DNA from: JBDHAC01 sp039588215
GTDB lineage: Bacteria > Gemmatimonadota > Gemmatimonadetes > Palauibacterales > Palauibacteraceae
Assembly: GCA_039588215.1 (NCBI GenBank)
Contig: JBDHAD010000004.1
Location: 1 to 64,000 of the forward strand
Reading direction: 5' to 3'
Length of the DNA stretch: 64,000 nucleotides
Under the pieces are notes generated by a model, which was not told the DNA's origin, did not search any database, and saw only the letters and a program-made list of their open reading frames with translations. Both the position numbers and the translations under genes were made by a program. This document shows positions 33,381-42,083 of this stretch, piece by piece (the first letter of the stretch is position 1; every line of letters begins with the position of its first letter).

Positions 33381-34023
33381 GCCTCTCTCCAGCGCGGTGG
33401 TGCGACGCCCGCCCCGGTCACCCGGTGTGACGGCGAGCCCGCGGGCCAGCTCTAGGCCGTTACCAACGCGAAGCTATTACAATATGTAAATATGCACCAT
33501 GGCGAGACAGAATATGCAAACGTTCATATGGACCGATTCTGATCAGAAAGGTCCCGTGGTACGGACGGCGGAGGCACCGCCGAGCACGCCCGAGGCCCCC
33601 GGCGACCACGCATGGGTCACAATGTCCCGTATAGTGCCACAATGGCACGCCGTGTCCGCAGCGTCTCTGCTGCCCCGGCGGGCACTCGACCCCGAGGACG
33701 GCACCTGTAGGTGGTTTTGTATGTTGCGGTTGCGCGGACCCAAAGGCCGCAGGCTCGGCCGGGGCCACGAGGAGACGCCGCGACCGCACGGATCCTGCCG
33801 ACCCTTGCTCTACCACACGGGAGGCGTGGGCCGGCCATTCGGCCGGCACGTCGTTCTCGAAGCGTATCGAAAACCCGCGTGATCGCCCGCGAAACGTCGG
33901 CTGGCGGCGTGAGGCCGCGATCTGGTATCCGTGAGTCGGAGCGGGACTCTTTTGCGGCACCGAGGACCGCGTGGGGCAGTCGGAGCCATAATCAGCACGC
34001 CACCGCTATTCGGAGACACGGCA
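33381..34023. other. 640-bp gene-free region with an AT-rich palindromic island upstream of nirS
   Basis: Open frames here encode nothing recognisable and use low-information Arg/Pro/Gly sequence. A short AT-rich island (about 33475-33550), unlike the surroundings, contains palindromes TTACA-ATA-TGTAA (33477-33489) and TTCTGATCAGAA (33537-33548), plus two AATATGCA direct repeats. A further inverted repeat GTGCCA-CAA-TGGCAC is at 33634-33648. These look like operator or promoter DNA between the divergent DUF2203 and nitrite reductase genes. I did not find an FNR/DNR-type TTGAT-N4-ATCAA box. Confidence 0.5.
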
Positions 34024-35976
34024 ATGAAACAAACGAGGAGAATGTCGTTGGCCGGGACCAGCGCACTAGCCATGCTCGCCCTCAGCCTCACGTGGGGGTG
34101 TGGAGGCGATGCCGGGGATACCGATACGGGCGATGTCACGCAGGTCGCAGCACACCCGGGCGAGGCGATCTTCGAGCGGAACTGCTTCGCCTGCCACACG
34201 ATCGGAGAGGGCGTCCGGGTGGGTCCCGATCTGAAGGACATTCACGAACGTCGCGAACGGGAATGGCTCGAGCGCTGGGTCGCCGATCCCCTCGGCATGG
34301 CCGAGAACGACTCGATCGGCCAGGAGATCTTCGCCGAGTTCAACAACGTCCCCATGGCGCCGAGCTTCCTGTCGGAGGAGGAGATCGGCCAGGTCCTCGA
34401 CTACGTCCAACTCGTGAGCACCGGTGAGTTGGCGACCGCGGTGACCGTGGACGAGGGACCGATTGAGCTCAGCGAAGAGGAGTTCGCGCGAGGGCAGGGC
34501 ATCTTCTTCAACCGCTGCGCCGGGTGCCATGGCACCCTGAGGGCCGGAGCTACGGGTCCGAACATCCAGCCGGAGCGCACGACGCAAATCGGCACGGCAG
34601 CTCTCGAGGTGACACTGACCCATGGCCTCCCCGGCGGCATGCCGGCCTGGGGCGACGCCGGAATCCTCTCCGAAGAGGAGATCGCCCTCATGGCGCGCTA
34701 CGTCCAATTGCCGCCACCGAGCCCACCGGGACGACCCCTGGATCAGATCCGCGCCGAATGGGAGGTGAGGATCCCGGTCGACGATCGCCCGACCGAGCCC
34801 ATGACGTCGCGCAACTGGGAGAACTTTTTCGGGGTCATCCTGCGCGATGCGGGACAGGTCGCGATCGTCGACGGCGACACCTACGAGATGATCGAGATCA
34901 TCGAGACGGGGTTCGCGGTACACATCCTCCGTTCCTCGTCGACCGGCCGCTATTTCTACGCCGTCGGACGTGACGGGCGCTTGACGTTGATCGATCTGTG
35001 GTCGGAGACACCCACCCTCGTCGCCCAGGCACAGGGGTGTATCGATGCGCGGAGCGTGGACGGCAGCAAGTACGAAGGCTTCGAGGATCGCTATGTGATC
35101 GAAGGGTGCTACTGGCCCACGCAATACGTCGTGTTCGATGGGCTGACGCTCGAGCCGCTCAGCGTGACGAGCGTAGAGGGCGCCGCGTTCGACACCGGTG
35201 AGCCGCTGGAGGAGGTCCGGGTCGCCGCCATCGTCGCGTCGCACTTCGACCCCGTGTGGGTGCTGGGTCTCAAGGAGTCGGGCCACGTGGGGATCGTGGA
35301 CTATTCGCAGGACGGCTTCCCTCTGACGGCCCGAATCGCGGCGGACCGCTTCCTCCACGATGGCGGTTGGGACCACACCGGGCGCTACTTCCTGATCGCG
35401 GCCAACCAGCGCAACAAGATGGTGGTCGTGGACGTGAGAGAGCAGGAGCTGGTCACGACGTTCGAGACCGGGATCACGCCGCACCCGGGTCGCGGGGCGA
35501 ACTGGGAGGACCCCGAGTACGGCTGGGTGAACGCGACGACCCACATCGGCCAGGGTCTGCTGACCGTCTACGGGGCCGATCCGGAGAACCATCCGGAACA
35601 CGCTTGGAAGGTTGTCCGGGAGGTGCCGCTGGACGGAACCGGGAGCCTGTTCCTCAAGACACACCCGAACTCGGCCTGGGTGTGGATGGACATGCCGATG
35701 AACAACGACCCGGCGGGAACCCGTAAGACCTGCGTCTACTCGAAGGCGAGCGGTGAGGTGGATCGGTGCTGGATGGTGGCCGATCATGGGGCCGCCGTCC
35801 ACTTCGAGTACAACCAGGCCGGCGACCAGGTCTGGATTTCGGTATGGGACAAGGCGGGAGAGGTCGTCGTGTATGACGACAAGACCCTCGAGGAGGTCAC
35901 CCGCATCACGGGTGATTGGCTGGTCACGCCGACCGGCAAGTTCAACGTTTACAACACGGCACACGACATCTACTGA
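34024..35976 (+). CDS. nirS: Cytochrome cd1 nitrite reductase with an extra N-terminal cytochrome c domain
   Basis: Periplasmic nitrite reductase of 650 residues that reduces nitrite to nitric oxide. A lipoprotein-like signal (LTWGCGG, Cys26) precedes one extra haem c domain (CFACH, Cys54-His58). The usual NirS haem c domain follows (CAGCH at 165-169, with TPGGMP-like LPGGMPAWG), then the eight-bladed haem d1 propeller. The d1 ligand His in GFAVHILR and the two catalytic His in VASHFDP and FLHDGGWD are all present, as is the C-terminal TGKFNVYNT. It therefore looks like a true NirS rather than NirN or NirF. The ATG at 34024 is preferred to in-frame codons upstream. No haem d1 biosynthesis genes (nirDLGHJEF) lie in the window. 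Confidence 0.93.
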   Translation: MKQTRRMSLAGTSALAMLALSLTWGCGGDAGDTDTGDVTQVAAHPGEAIFERNCFACHTIGEGVRVGPDLKDIHERREREWLERWVADPLGMAENDSIGQEIFAEFNNVPMAPSFLSEEEIGQVLDYVQLVSTGELATAVTVDEGPIELSEEEFARGQGIFFNRCAGCHGTLRAGATGPNIQPERTTQIGTAALEVTLTHGLPGGMPAWGDAGILSEEEIALMARYVQLPPPSPPGRPLDQIRAEWEVRIPVDDRPTEPMTSRNWENFFGVILRDAGQVAIVDGDTYEMIEIIETGFAVHILRSSSTGRYFYAVGRDGRLTLIDLWSETPTLVAQAQGCIDARSVDGSKYEGFEDRYVIEGCYWPTQYVVFDGLTLEPLSVTSVEGAAFDTGEPLEEVRVAAIVASHFDPVWVLGLKESGHVGIVDYSQDGFPLTARIAADRFLHDGGWDHTGRYFLIAANQRNKMVVVDVREQELVTTFETGITPHPGRGANWEDPEYGWVNATTHIGQGLLTVYGADPENHPEHAWKVVREVPLDGTGSLFLKTHPNSAWVWMDMPMNNDPAGTRKTCVYSKASGEVDRCWMVADHGAAVHFEYNQAGDQVWISVWDKAGEVVVYDDKTLEEVTRITGDWLVTPTGKFNVYNTAHDIY

Positions 35977-36113
35977 TCTCTGAGCCGGGGCGGGCTCGGG
36001 CGCCGGCGGCAGCTCTTGCCGGTGCCCGGCCGCGCCACCCCTCGACCGGCCGAGCGGGTTCGTTCCGCCACCGAGGACCGGTGTGCCTTCTTGGCTATCA
36101 CAGGAGAAAGCCG

Positions 36114-37325
36114 ATGAAATCGCGCAGGGCTGTCCTGTCCGGGCTCCTGCTCCTGGTGTCGACCTCGTTCGCGGTCGCGCAGGACGTCAAGGTCGGGGGC
36201 CAACTGCGGCCGCGCGCCGAGTTCCGAGACCCCTTCCTGGGAGGAGCGGGAGATTCCGATGCCTTCGTCTCCATGCGGACGCGGGCGAATATCACGGCGT
36301 CGCTGGAAAAGAACATCACCGTGTTCCTCCAGGTGCAGGATGTGAGGTTGTGGGGAGAGGAGACCAACACGCTCACCGACTTCAATGCCGAGAACTTCGA
36401 CCTGCACCAGGGCTACATCGACGTACGATCGGACAACGGGCTGCTCCTCGGCCGGGTCGGGAGACAGGAGGTGAACCTCGGTGGGCAACGCCTCGTGGGA
36501 GCGGTCGGGTGGACGCAGCAGGGACGGAGTTTCGATGGTCTGCTGCTGAGCGGAGCTGGGGGGTTCGGTAAGGTGAACGTCTTCTTGGCGCAACTGGGGA
36601 ACGACATCACCCCGGACGTCGACCGGGATGCCCAACTGGTGGCCGGGTACGGAACGATCGATGTGGCGAATGACCAGGCGGTGGACTTGTATGTGATCTT
36701 CAACCGGGTCGACAACGTGAAAGGTGGGGCGAACACCGACACCGAGCAGACCACGTTCGGGGTGCGCTGGGTAGGCGCGGCGGAGAACCTCATCTATCGG
36801 GCCGAGGGCTCCTTCCAGACGGGCGACCGCGAAGGAACGGACGTGAGCGCGTACATGCTCGGCGGGCGGCTCGCGTACGTGTTCGCCGATGGCCGGGCGA
36901 CCGCGACCCTGTGGTACGACTACCTGTCGGGAGATGACGATGCGGATGACGGGAAGATCAAGGTCTTCGATACGTTGTTCGCCACCAATCACAAGTTCTA
37001 CGGGTTCGCGGACCTGTTCCTCAACATCCCGGCCCACACGGCCGGCCAGGGATTGCAGGATCTGGCGCTCAAGCTGGCGGTCCGGCCGTTGGACGATTGG
37101 CGCTTGAGCCTCGACGCCCACTCCTTCCGCCTCGCGAAGACGGGAGGGTTCGACTCCGGGCACCTGGGCGAGGAGATCGACTTCATAGCTACGTGGAACT
37201 ACAGCCCCAACCTTTCGATCCAGGGAGGCGCGGCCTTCGTGATACAGGACGACACTTGGGCCGGCATTGGCCGCCTGTCGGAGGACATGACCTGGTTGTA
37301 CCTGATGATGGATGCGAGATTCTGA
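36114..37325 (+). CDS. Alginate-export-type outer-membrane porin
   Basis: A 403-residue outer-membrane beta-barrel with a signal peptide (about 1-22, ending FAVAQ). It resembles the alginate export (AlgE-like) family: long alternating strands, DLHQGYIDVRSDNGLLLGRVGR-type segments, and LGGQRLVGAVGWTQQGR. The last residue is phenylalanine (DARF), as expected for BAM recognition. Family members pass acidic polysaccharides or small anions; the position after nirS suggests a role in nitrite or nitrate entry, but that is speculative. The ATG at 36114 has an AGGAGAAA site, so I reject upstream starts. The TonB receptor gene follows after 113 bases. Confidence 0.83.
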   Translation: MKSRRAVLSGLLLLVSTSFAVAQDVKVGGQLRPRAEFRDPFLGGAGDSDAFVSMRTRANITASLEKNITVFLQVQDVRLWGEETNTLTDFNAENFDLHQGYIDVRSDNGLLLGRVGRQEVNLGGQRLVGAVGWTQQGRSFDGLLLSGAGGFGKVNVFLAQLGNDITPDVDRDAQLVAGYGTIDVANDQAVDLYVIFNRVDNVKGGANTDTEQTTFGVRWVGAAENLIYRAEGSFQTGDREGTDVSAYMLGGRLAYVFADGRATATLWYDYLSGDDDADDGKIKVFDTLFATNHKFYGFADLFLNIPAHTAGQGLQDLALKLAVRPLDDWRLSLDAHSFRLAKTGGFDSGHLGEEIDFIATWNYSPNLSIQGGAAFVIQDDTWAGIGRLSEDMTWLYLMMDARF

Positions 37326-37438
37326 CCGTTAGCGGAGATCGCCTCGGGCGCAACGGACCCTCGTTCCCGCCCGGGGCCACCTCCGACTCCCGTTGCACGG
37401 GCCCGCATGTGACTCCGGGTCCGTTTCCGAGCCTGACC

Positions 37439-40012
37439 ATGCAAAGACCTGGGTTTCGACATCGCGGCCGCTGGCTGCTGGGCCTTCTGCCGCTGCTGCT
37501 CGGCGCCTCGTCGTCGGCGCACGCTCAGACCGCCCTTCTGGTTGTGAGCCAGGCCGGTGACCCGGCCTGGACGGATCACGTCCGGGCGACGGCGGGCGCG
37601 GTTCAGTGGCGCTACGGGCCTGTCGAGGTCGCGTTCGTGGACATCGGTGGAACCGTTGAGGGAGAGCTTGACGACGCCCTGCGCGGGCGGGCTCTGGGAG
37701 GCTCCGCCGCGGTCGTACTGGTCCCGCTCTCCGCGGCCTCCGGTGACGATCTGGAAGTGGCCGTCCGGACCGCGTTGGATAAGCGTCCTGGATCCCGGCC
37801 GGCTCTCCAGTTGGGGCGTCCGCTTAGTGGATCCCGGGGAGTCGGGGTCCGTCCGCTCGCCCGAGCCGTCGAGAGGGGCGCCACCGCGGCGCTCGCGGTA
37901 CTGCTCGAGTCGGGGACCATCAGCGAGACGGGCACCCTTGAGGTCGTGTACCGGCTCAGCGGCATCAACGTGACCGCCACGCGCGAGGCGAGAGAAGCCT
38001 TTACAACACCCCGCCCCGTCACGGTCCTCGGGGAAGCCTCCATCCGCGAGCGGGCGCCCGCCAACCCCGCGGATCTGTTCCGTGACATGCCCGGTCTGGA
38101 TGTCGAGGGAGTGGGGGCGAGCCAACGGCGTCCCGTGATCCGAGGTCTGCGAGGCCAGCGCGTGCTTCTCCTCGAGAACGGCATCCGCCTGAACAACTCC
38201 CGACGACGGCTCGACTCGGGTGAGCCCCCGGCGATCTCGGGCGTCTTCGAGCTCGACAGAATCGAGGTCGTGCGCGGAGCGTCGTCCGTGCTGTACGGGT
38301 CGGATGCGATCGGTGGTGTGGTGAATCTCATCCCGCGGCGACCCCGGTATCCGCTCTCAGGGACCGGGGTGCGCGCGTCGCTTCAGTACCGCTACGGTTC
38401 GGCCGACAACCAGCACCGAGTGTCCGGCCGAGCGTCGGGGCACGTGGGGCGGCTGACGTTTCTGGCGGGTGCCAGCTATCGGGAGGCGTCGTCCTACGAG
38501 GCGCCCGCCGGGAGCTTCGGGAAGCTGACACTGGCCAGCGATACCGAAGTACAGGACACGGGCGTAGAGGACCACAACGTGGCCGCTCGCCTCGAGTACC
38601 GCTTTTCGTCGCGCCACTCGGCGTTCGCCCGGTTCGAACGTTACCGGGCACAGGACGCCGGCTTCGGGTTCATCGATCCGGCCGACCTGGGGTCTGCCGG
38701 CGCCAGCGTCCAGATCCGATTTCCGGATCAACAGTTCGATCGGGTGGTCCTGGGCTACGAAGGCCTCGACCTCGGCCAACCGGTAGCGGACCGGGCGAGC
38801 GCCACAGCCTACTGGCAGGACAACGAGCGAGAGTTTGTCACCAGCGTCTTCGCGCCCTTCGATCCAGTCCAGCCGACCGGACCGGGCGTTCAGATCGAGA
38901 GCGCGAATTTCACCGATATCGGCACATACGGTCTACGCCTGGAGGCGGCCAAGCTGGTCGGTGGGAGGCACACGCTCACGTACGGCGTGGACCTACACCG
39001 CGACCGATCGCTGAACACCGATGTTCGCAGCTCCACCGTCACCGGGTTTGGTCCACCGACGACCACGACCGACCGTACGCCGGCGGTGCCGAACGCGACG
39101 CTACGGAGCCTCGGGGCGTTCGCGCAGGGAGCGCTCTTACTCGGTCCCCGCACCGAGCTGACCCTCGGCCTTCGATACCAGGATGTACGGGCGCGGACGA
39201 TCGATACGCCCGGGCTGGATGAGCCCCTGCTCGACGAGGATGAGACGGACCGAACGCTGGTCGGGACGGCCAACCTGCTGTACCGGCTCACAGAGGCGGT
39301 CAACCTGGTCGCTTCGGTGGGTCGCGGCTTTCGCTCTCCGAACCTCATCGAGCGCTTCTTCAGCGGGGCTACTCCCGAGGGAACGGGCGTTTGGATGCGG
39401 AACCCGCGGCTTGGCGCCGAGACGAGCCTGAACCTCGATCTGGGGGCGAGGGTCCAGACGGGATCCGTCTACGCGGAGGGGTTCGTGTTCCGCAACTTCC
39501 TGAAGAACGGGATCCAGCTCGAGCAAACCGACAGCATCGCGGACGGTCTCCCCGTGTTCCAGAACGTCAACGTGTCGGAGATGACGATCACGGGCATCGA
39601 GCTGACGCTGGGGGCCCAGTTGAGACGGGGCCTGTCGATCGGGGCGGGATTCACGCACCTGGCAGGAGACAACCCGGCTGATTCGGGCGATCCGGTACTC
39701 GAGGGGTATCGAGACCGGGTCCACGCGCACCTTCGCTATGCGGACTCGCGAGACCGATACTGGGCCGAATACGAGGTGCGTCACAACGGCAGCACCGACG
39801 ATGTGATCCCCGATTTCAGCCCGGTCGGGGACCTGATCCCCGCGTTCACGGTCCATACCATCCGGGCGGGTGTGAGATTACTGGGCCGGCAACGGCTTGG
39901 AGTGGCGATCGAGAACCTGGGGAACAGCCTGTACGCTGAACCGACGAACGTGGCCTTTTTCCGGCCGGAGCCGAAGCGAAGCCTCACGCTCACCTGGACG
40001 GCGGAGTTCTGA
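37439..40012 (+). CDS. TonB-dependent receptor with an N-terminal degenerate CbiX-like domain
   Basis: An 857-residue outer-membrane receptor. After a signal peptide (about 1-29), residues about 30-150 resemble CbiX/SirB-type chelatases: ALLVVSQAGDPAWTDHV, GPVEVAFVDIG, VVLVPLSAASGDD and LQLGRPLSG. The two metal-binding histidines of that family (GHGSR; the later H) are replaced, so chelatase activity is unlikely. The plug (about 178-290) has PVIRGLRGQRVLLLENGIR and VVRGASSVLYGSDAIGGVVN. The barrel follows and ends in Phe (TAEF). Plug and barrel, with FRSPNL and NPRL segments, recall haem/siderophore receptors. A fused tetrapyrrole-enzyme-like domain suggests a tetrapyrrole or metal ligand; this is inference. 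No exbBD-tonB genes are nearby. Confidence 0.85.
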   Translation: MQRPGFRHRGRWLLGLLPLLLGASSSAHAQTALLVVSQAGDPAWTDHVRATAGAVQWRYGPVEVAFVDIGGTVEGELDDALRGRALGGSAAVVLVPLSAASGDDLEVAVRTALDKRPGSRPALQLGRPLSGSRGVGVRPLARAVERGATAALAVLLESGTISETGTLEVVYRLSGINVTATREAREAFTTPRPVTVLGEASIRERAPANPADLFRDMPGLDVEGVGASQRRPVIRGLRGQRVLLLENGIRLNNSRRRLDSGEPPAISGVFELDRIEVVRGASSVLYGSDAIGGVVNLIPRRPRYPLSGTGVRASLQYRYGSADNQHRVSGRASGHVGRLTFLAGASYREASSYEAPAGSFGKLTLASDTEVQDTGVEDHNVAARLEYRFSSRHSAFARFERYRAQDAGFGFIDPADLGSAGASVQIRFPDQQFDRVVLGYEGLDLGQPVADRASATAYWQDNEREFVTSVFAPFDPVQPTGPGVQIESANFTDIGTYGLRLEAAKLVGGRHTLTYGVDLHRDRSLNTDVRSSTVTGFGPPTTTTDRTPAVPNATLRSLGAFAQGALLLGPRTELTLGLRYQDVRARTIDTPGLDEPLLDEDETDRTLVGTANLLYRLTEAVNLVASVGRGFRSPNLIERFFSGATPEGTGVWMRNPRLGAETSLNLDLGARVQTGSVYAEGFVFRNFLKNGIQLEQTDSIADGLPVFQNVNVSEMTITGIELTLGAQLRRGLSIGAGFTHLAGDNPADSGDPVLEGYRDRVHAHLRYADSRDRYWAEYEVRHNGSTDDVIPDFSPVGDLIPAFTVHTIRAGVRLLGRQRLGVAIENLGNSLYAEPTNVAFFRPEPKRSLTLTWTAEF

Positions 40013-40109
40013 CCGGTGTCGGAGCGTGCCCGATGCTGCAGCTTCAGTAGATCCCCTGCAGCGGAAGTGACGGTTTGTCCGTTACGGTGGCGGCTGGTAA
40101 TCTGAAGTT

Positions 40110-40131
40110 CGCGGGGCCGGACGGCCCCGCG
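40110..40131 (+). other. Strong hairpin between the TonB receptor and icd
   Basis: A perfect 9-bp GC stem (40110-40118 with 40123-40131) and GGAC loop, 97 bases after the receptor stop and 51 bases before icd. There is no T-run. It could terminate the receptor transcript or lie in the icd leader. Confidence 0.6.
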
Positions 40132-40181
40132 CGAGCGAATCGACGCGCTCGACATTGGACACCGAATACACCTAGAGACCG

Positions 40182-41438
40182 ATGAATACAGTGACGAACG
40201 CCCTATACGAGCAGCTCACTCCGCCGAGCATTGGCGAGCCGATCACGATGCGCGACGGCGAGCTTCAGGTGCCCGCGCGGCCGATCATTCCGTTCATCGA
40301 GGGAGATGGCACGGGACCCGACATCTGGGCGGCCTCCAAGGCGGTGTTCGACGCGGCCGTGGAGAAGGCGTACGGTGGTGAGCGCGAGATCGCCTGGTTC
40401 GAGGTGTACGCCGGCGAGAAGGCGAACGACACCGTCGGGAGCTGGCTGCCGGACGACACGCTCACCGCGATCAACCATCACCTGGTGGCGATCAAGGGAC
40501 CGCTCACCACCCCCGTCGGTGGCGGCTTCCGTTCGCTGAACGTCACGCTTCGCCAGAAGCTGGACCTGTTCGCGTGCGTTCGACCCGTAAGGTACTTCGC
40601 AGGAGTCCCCTCTCCGGTCAAACGCCCGGATCTGGTAGACATGGTGATCTTCCGCGAGAACACCGAAGACATCTACGCAGGGATCGAATGGCAGGCCGGG
40701 ACGGATGAAGTGGAGCGCCTCATAGGCTTCCTTCGGGAGGTAATGGGAACGAGCACGATCCGCTTTCCGGACACGAGCTCGATCGGGATCAAGCCCATTT
40801 CCGAGGAAGGCACCAAGCGTCTCGTACGCTCCGCCATCCGAGGGGCGCGCGAGCAGGGCTATCCGACCGTCACGCTCGTCCACAAAGGGAACATCATGAA
40901 GTTCACCGAAGGCGGATTTCGTGATTGGGGATACGAGGTCGCGAAGGAGGAATTCGGAGCGGAGGAGTTCGGCGGCGGTCCGTGGTGCAAGACGTCGGAT
41001 GGTATCGTCGTCAAGGACGTGATCGCGGATGCCTTTTTGCAGCAGATACTGACCCGTCCGGCCGAGTACGACGTCATCGCAACCATGAACCTGAACGGCG
41101 ATTACATATCCGACGCGCTGGCCGCGCAGGTCGGAGGGATCGGGATCGCTCCCGGTGCCAACATAAACTACGAGACCGGACACGCGATCTTCGAAGCCAC
41201 GCACGGCACGGCGCCGAAGTATGCGGGTCAGGACAAGGTGAACCCGGGCTCGGTGATCCTCTCGGGCGCGATGATGTTCCGCTACCTCGGGTGGCACGAG
41301 GTCGCTGACCTGATCGTATCGAGTCTCGAGAAAACGATCTCGGAGAAACGCGTCACGTACGACTTCCACCGCTTGATGGAGGACGCGACCCTCCTCAAGA
41401 CGAGCGAGTTCGGGCAGGCGATGGTGGCGAACATGTGA
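40182..41438 (+). CDS. icd: NADP-dependent isocitrate dehydrogenase
   Basis: TCA-cycle enzyme of 418 residues converting isocitrate to 2-oxoglutarate and CO2. Signatures of the bacterial homodimeric type: IPFIEGDGTGPDIW, the substrate serine region GGGFRSLNVTLRQKLDL, IFRENTEDIYAGIEW, LVHKGNIMKFTEG, NLNGDYISDALAAQVGG and ATHGTAPKYAGQDKVNPG. The phosphorylatable Ser of the E. coli enzyme is the one in FRSLNV. NADP preference is expected from the class. Normal length, no defects. The short gap to the convergent thioesterase contains a small hairpin. Confidence 0.96.
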   Translation: MNTVTNALYEQLTPPSIGEPITMRDGELQVPARPIIPFIEGDGTGPDIWAASKAVFDAAVEKAYGGEREIAWFEVYAGEKANDTVGSWLPDDTLTAINHHLVAIKGPLTTPVGGGFRSLNVTLRQKLDLFACVRPVRYFAGVPSPVKRPDLVDMVIFRENTEDIYAGIEWQAGTDEVERLIGFLREVMGTSTIRFPDTSSIGIKPISEEGTKRLVRSAIRGAREQGYPTVTLVHKGNIMKFTEGGFRDWGYEVAKEEFGAEEFGGGPWCKTSDGIVVKDVIADAFLQQILTRPAEYDVIATMNLNGDYISDALAAQVGGIGIAPGANINYETGHAIFEATHGTAPKYAGQDKVNPGSVILSGAMMFRYLGWHEVADLIVSSLEKTISEKRVTYDFHRLMEDATLLKTSEFGQAMVANM

Positions 41439-41441
41439 GCT

Positions 41442-41459
41442 CGCCCTCGCCGTAGGGCG
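41442..41459. terminator. Small hairpin between convergent icd and thioesterase genes
   Basis: A 6-bp stem CGCCCT/AGGGCG (41442-41447, 41454-41459) with a 6-nt loop, filling the 22-base gap between two stop codons. Suggestive of a shared terminator; no T-run. Confidence 0.4.
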
Positions 41460-41460
41460 G

Positions 41461-41871
41461 CTACTCGCGAATCTGTTCGAACCGAGCGCGGAACTCGTCG
41501 GGGATGGGGATGGATTGCATCGTGTCTGTCTTCACACACGCCGTGATCATGCGCGCGTCCACGCAGACCTCGTCACCTTTGTGAAACACGTACCGTAGGC
41601 CCAGCGAGCTGCGGCCGAGCTGGAAGCAGGTGACCCGCACTGTCGGCCGATCGCCGAAGTGGAGCGGAGCCCGGAAGTCCACATCGCTGTGGACCAGCGG
41701 GAACCCGATGTGCCTCTCCAGGAGGAGGTGGTAGTACCGTTGCTCGACGTGCTCCTCCCAGAGCGCCTCGAACACGTCGTGTAGGTAATCGAAGATGCGC
41801 GGGAAGTACGCGATCCCGGCGGGATCGACGTGTCCGAAGCGTACCTGGATCTCGGTTTCGAATGTGCTCAT
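41461..41871 (-). CDS. Hotdog-fold acyl-CoA thioesterase (4HBT/YbgC type)
   Basis: A 136-residue cytosolic thioesterase of the 4-hydroxybenzoyl-CoA thioesterase/YbgC family. The active-site signature VRFGHVDPAGIAYFPR contains the catalytic Asp. The central helix (FDYLHDVFEALWEE) and RSSLGLRYVFHKGDEV complete the hotdog fold. The substrate is unknown; relatives act on aromatic or short-chain acyl-CoAs, and some on acyl-ACP. It is convergent to icd. A short frame resembling a protein C-terminus lies upstream on the same strand. Confidence 0.9.
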   Translation of the reverse strand: MSTFETEIQVRFGHVDPAGIAYFPRIFDYLHDVFEALWEEHVEQRYYHLLLERHIGFPLVHSDVDFRAPLHFGDRPTVRVTCFQLGRSSLGLRYVFHKGDEVCVDARMITACVKTDTMQSIPIPDEFRARFEQIRE

Positions 41872-41899
41872 GACCGGCTCACGGTTATTCGCGCCTACC

Positions 41900-42026
41900 C
41901 TAGCGCCGCGGTCCGGTCGCGGCCACCCATGCTCTCGATGTCCTTGAACACGGCGGGGTCAGCGTAGTACTTGTGGACCCTAACGTGGTCGTCGACCAAC
42001 GGATCGAGCCATGGGGATGGCTCTCC
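41900..42026 (-). pseudogene. Possible gene remnant (C-terminal fragment)
   Basis: After an in-frame stop at 42027-42029, 41 codons stay open and end in TAG at 41900. They encode protein-like sequence such as WLDPLVDDHVRVHKYYADP and FKDIESMGG, unlike the Arg/Pro-rich noise typical of this DNA. No suitable start or upstream domain exists. It may be the tail of a deleted gene or a small unrecognised protein. I do not recognise the family. Confidence 0.3.
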
Positions 42027-42083
42027 TCACACGAAGCCGCCGCCAGCAAGGCGAGATGCCCACGCTGCAAACAGGGGAATACG

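Noticed and set aside
33499..33882. 127-codon open frame on the plus strand (and a 166-codon one on the minus strand, 33460-33960)
   Set aside because: Arg/Pro/Gly-rich sequence without a recognisable motif, overlapping the AT-rich palindromic island; typical of chance frames in GC-rich DNA.
33381..34023. FNR/DNR-type box upstream of nirS
   Set aside because: No TTGAT-N4-ATCAA-like sequence was found; the palindromes present have a different core.
34066..35964. 632-codon open frame antisense to nirS, and similar long antisense frames such as 960-2000
   Set aside because: They mirror the codon pattern of strong genes on the other strand and encode no recognisable domain.
37326..37438. Cobalamin riboswitch before the TonB receptor
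   Set aside because: The 112-base gap is too short and has no B12-box-like sequence.
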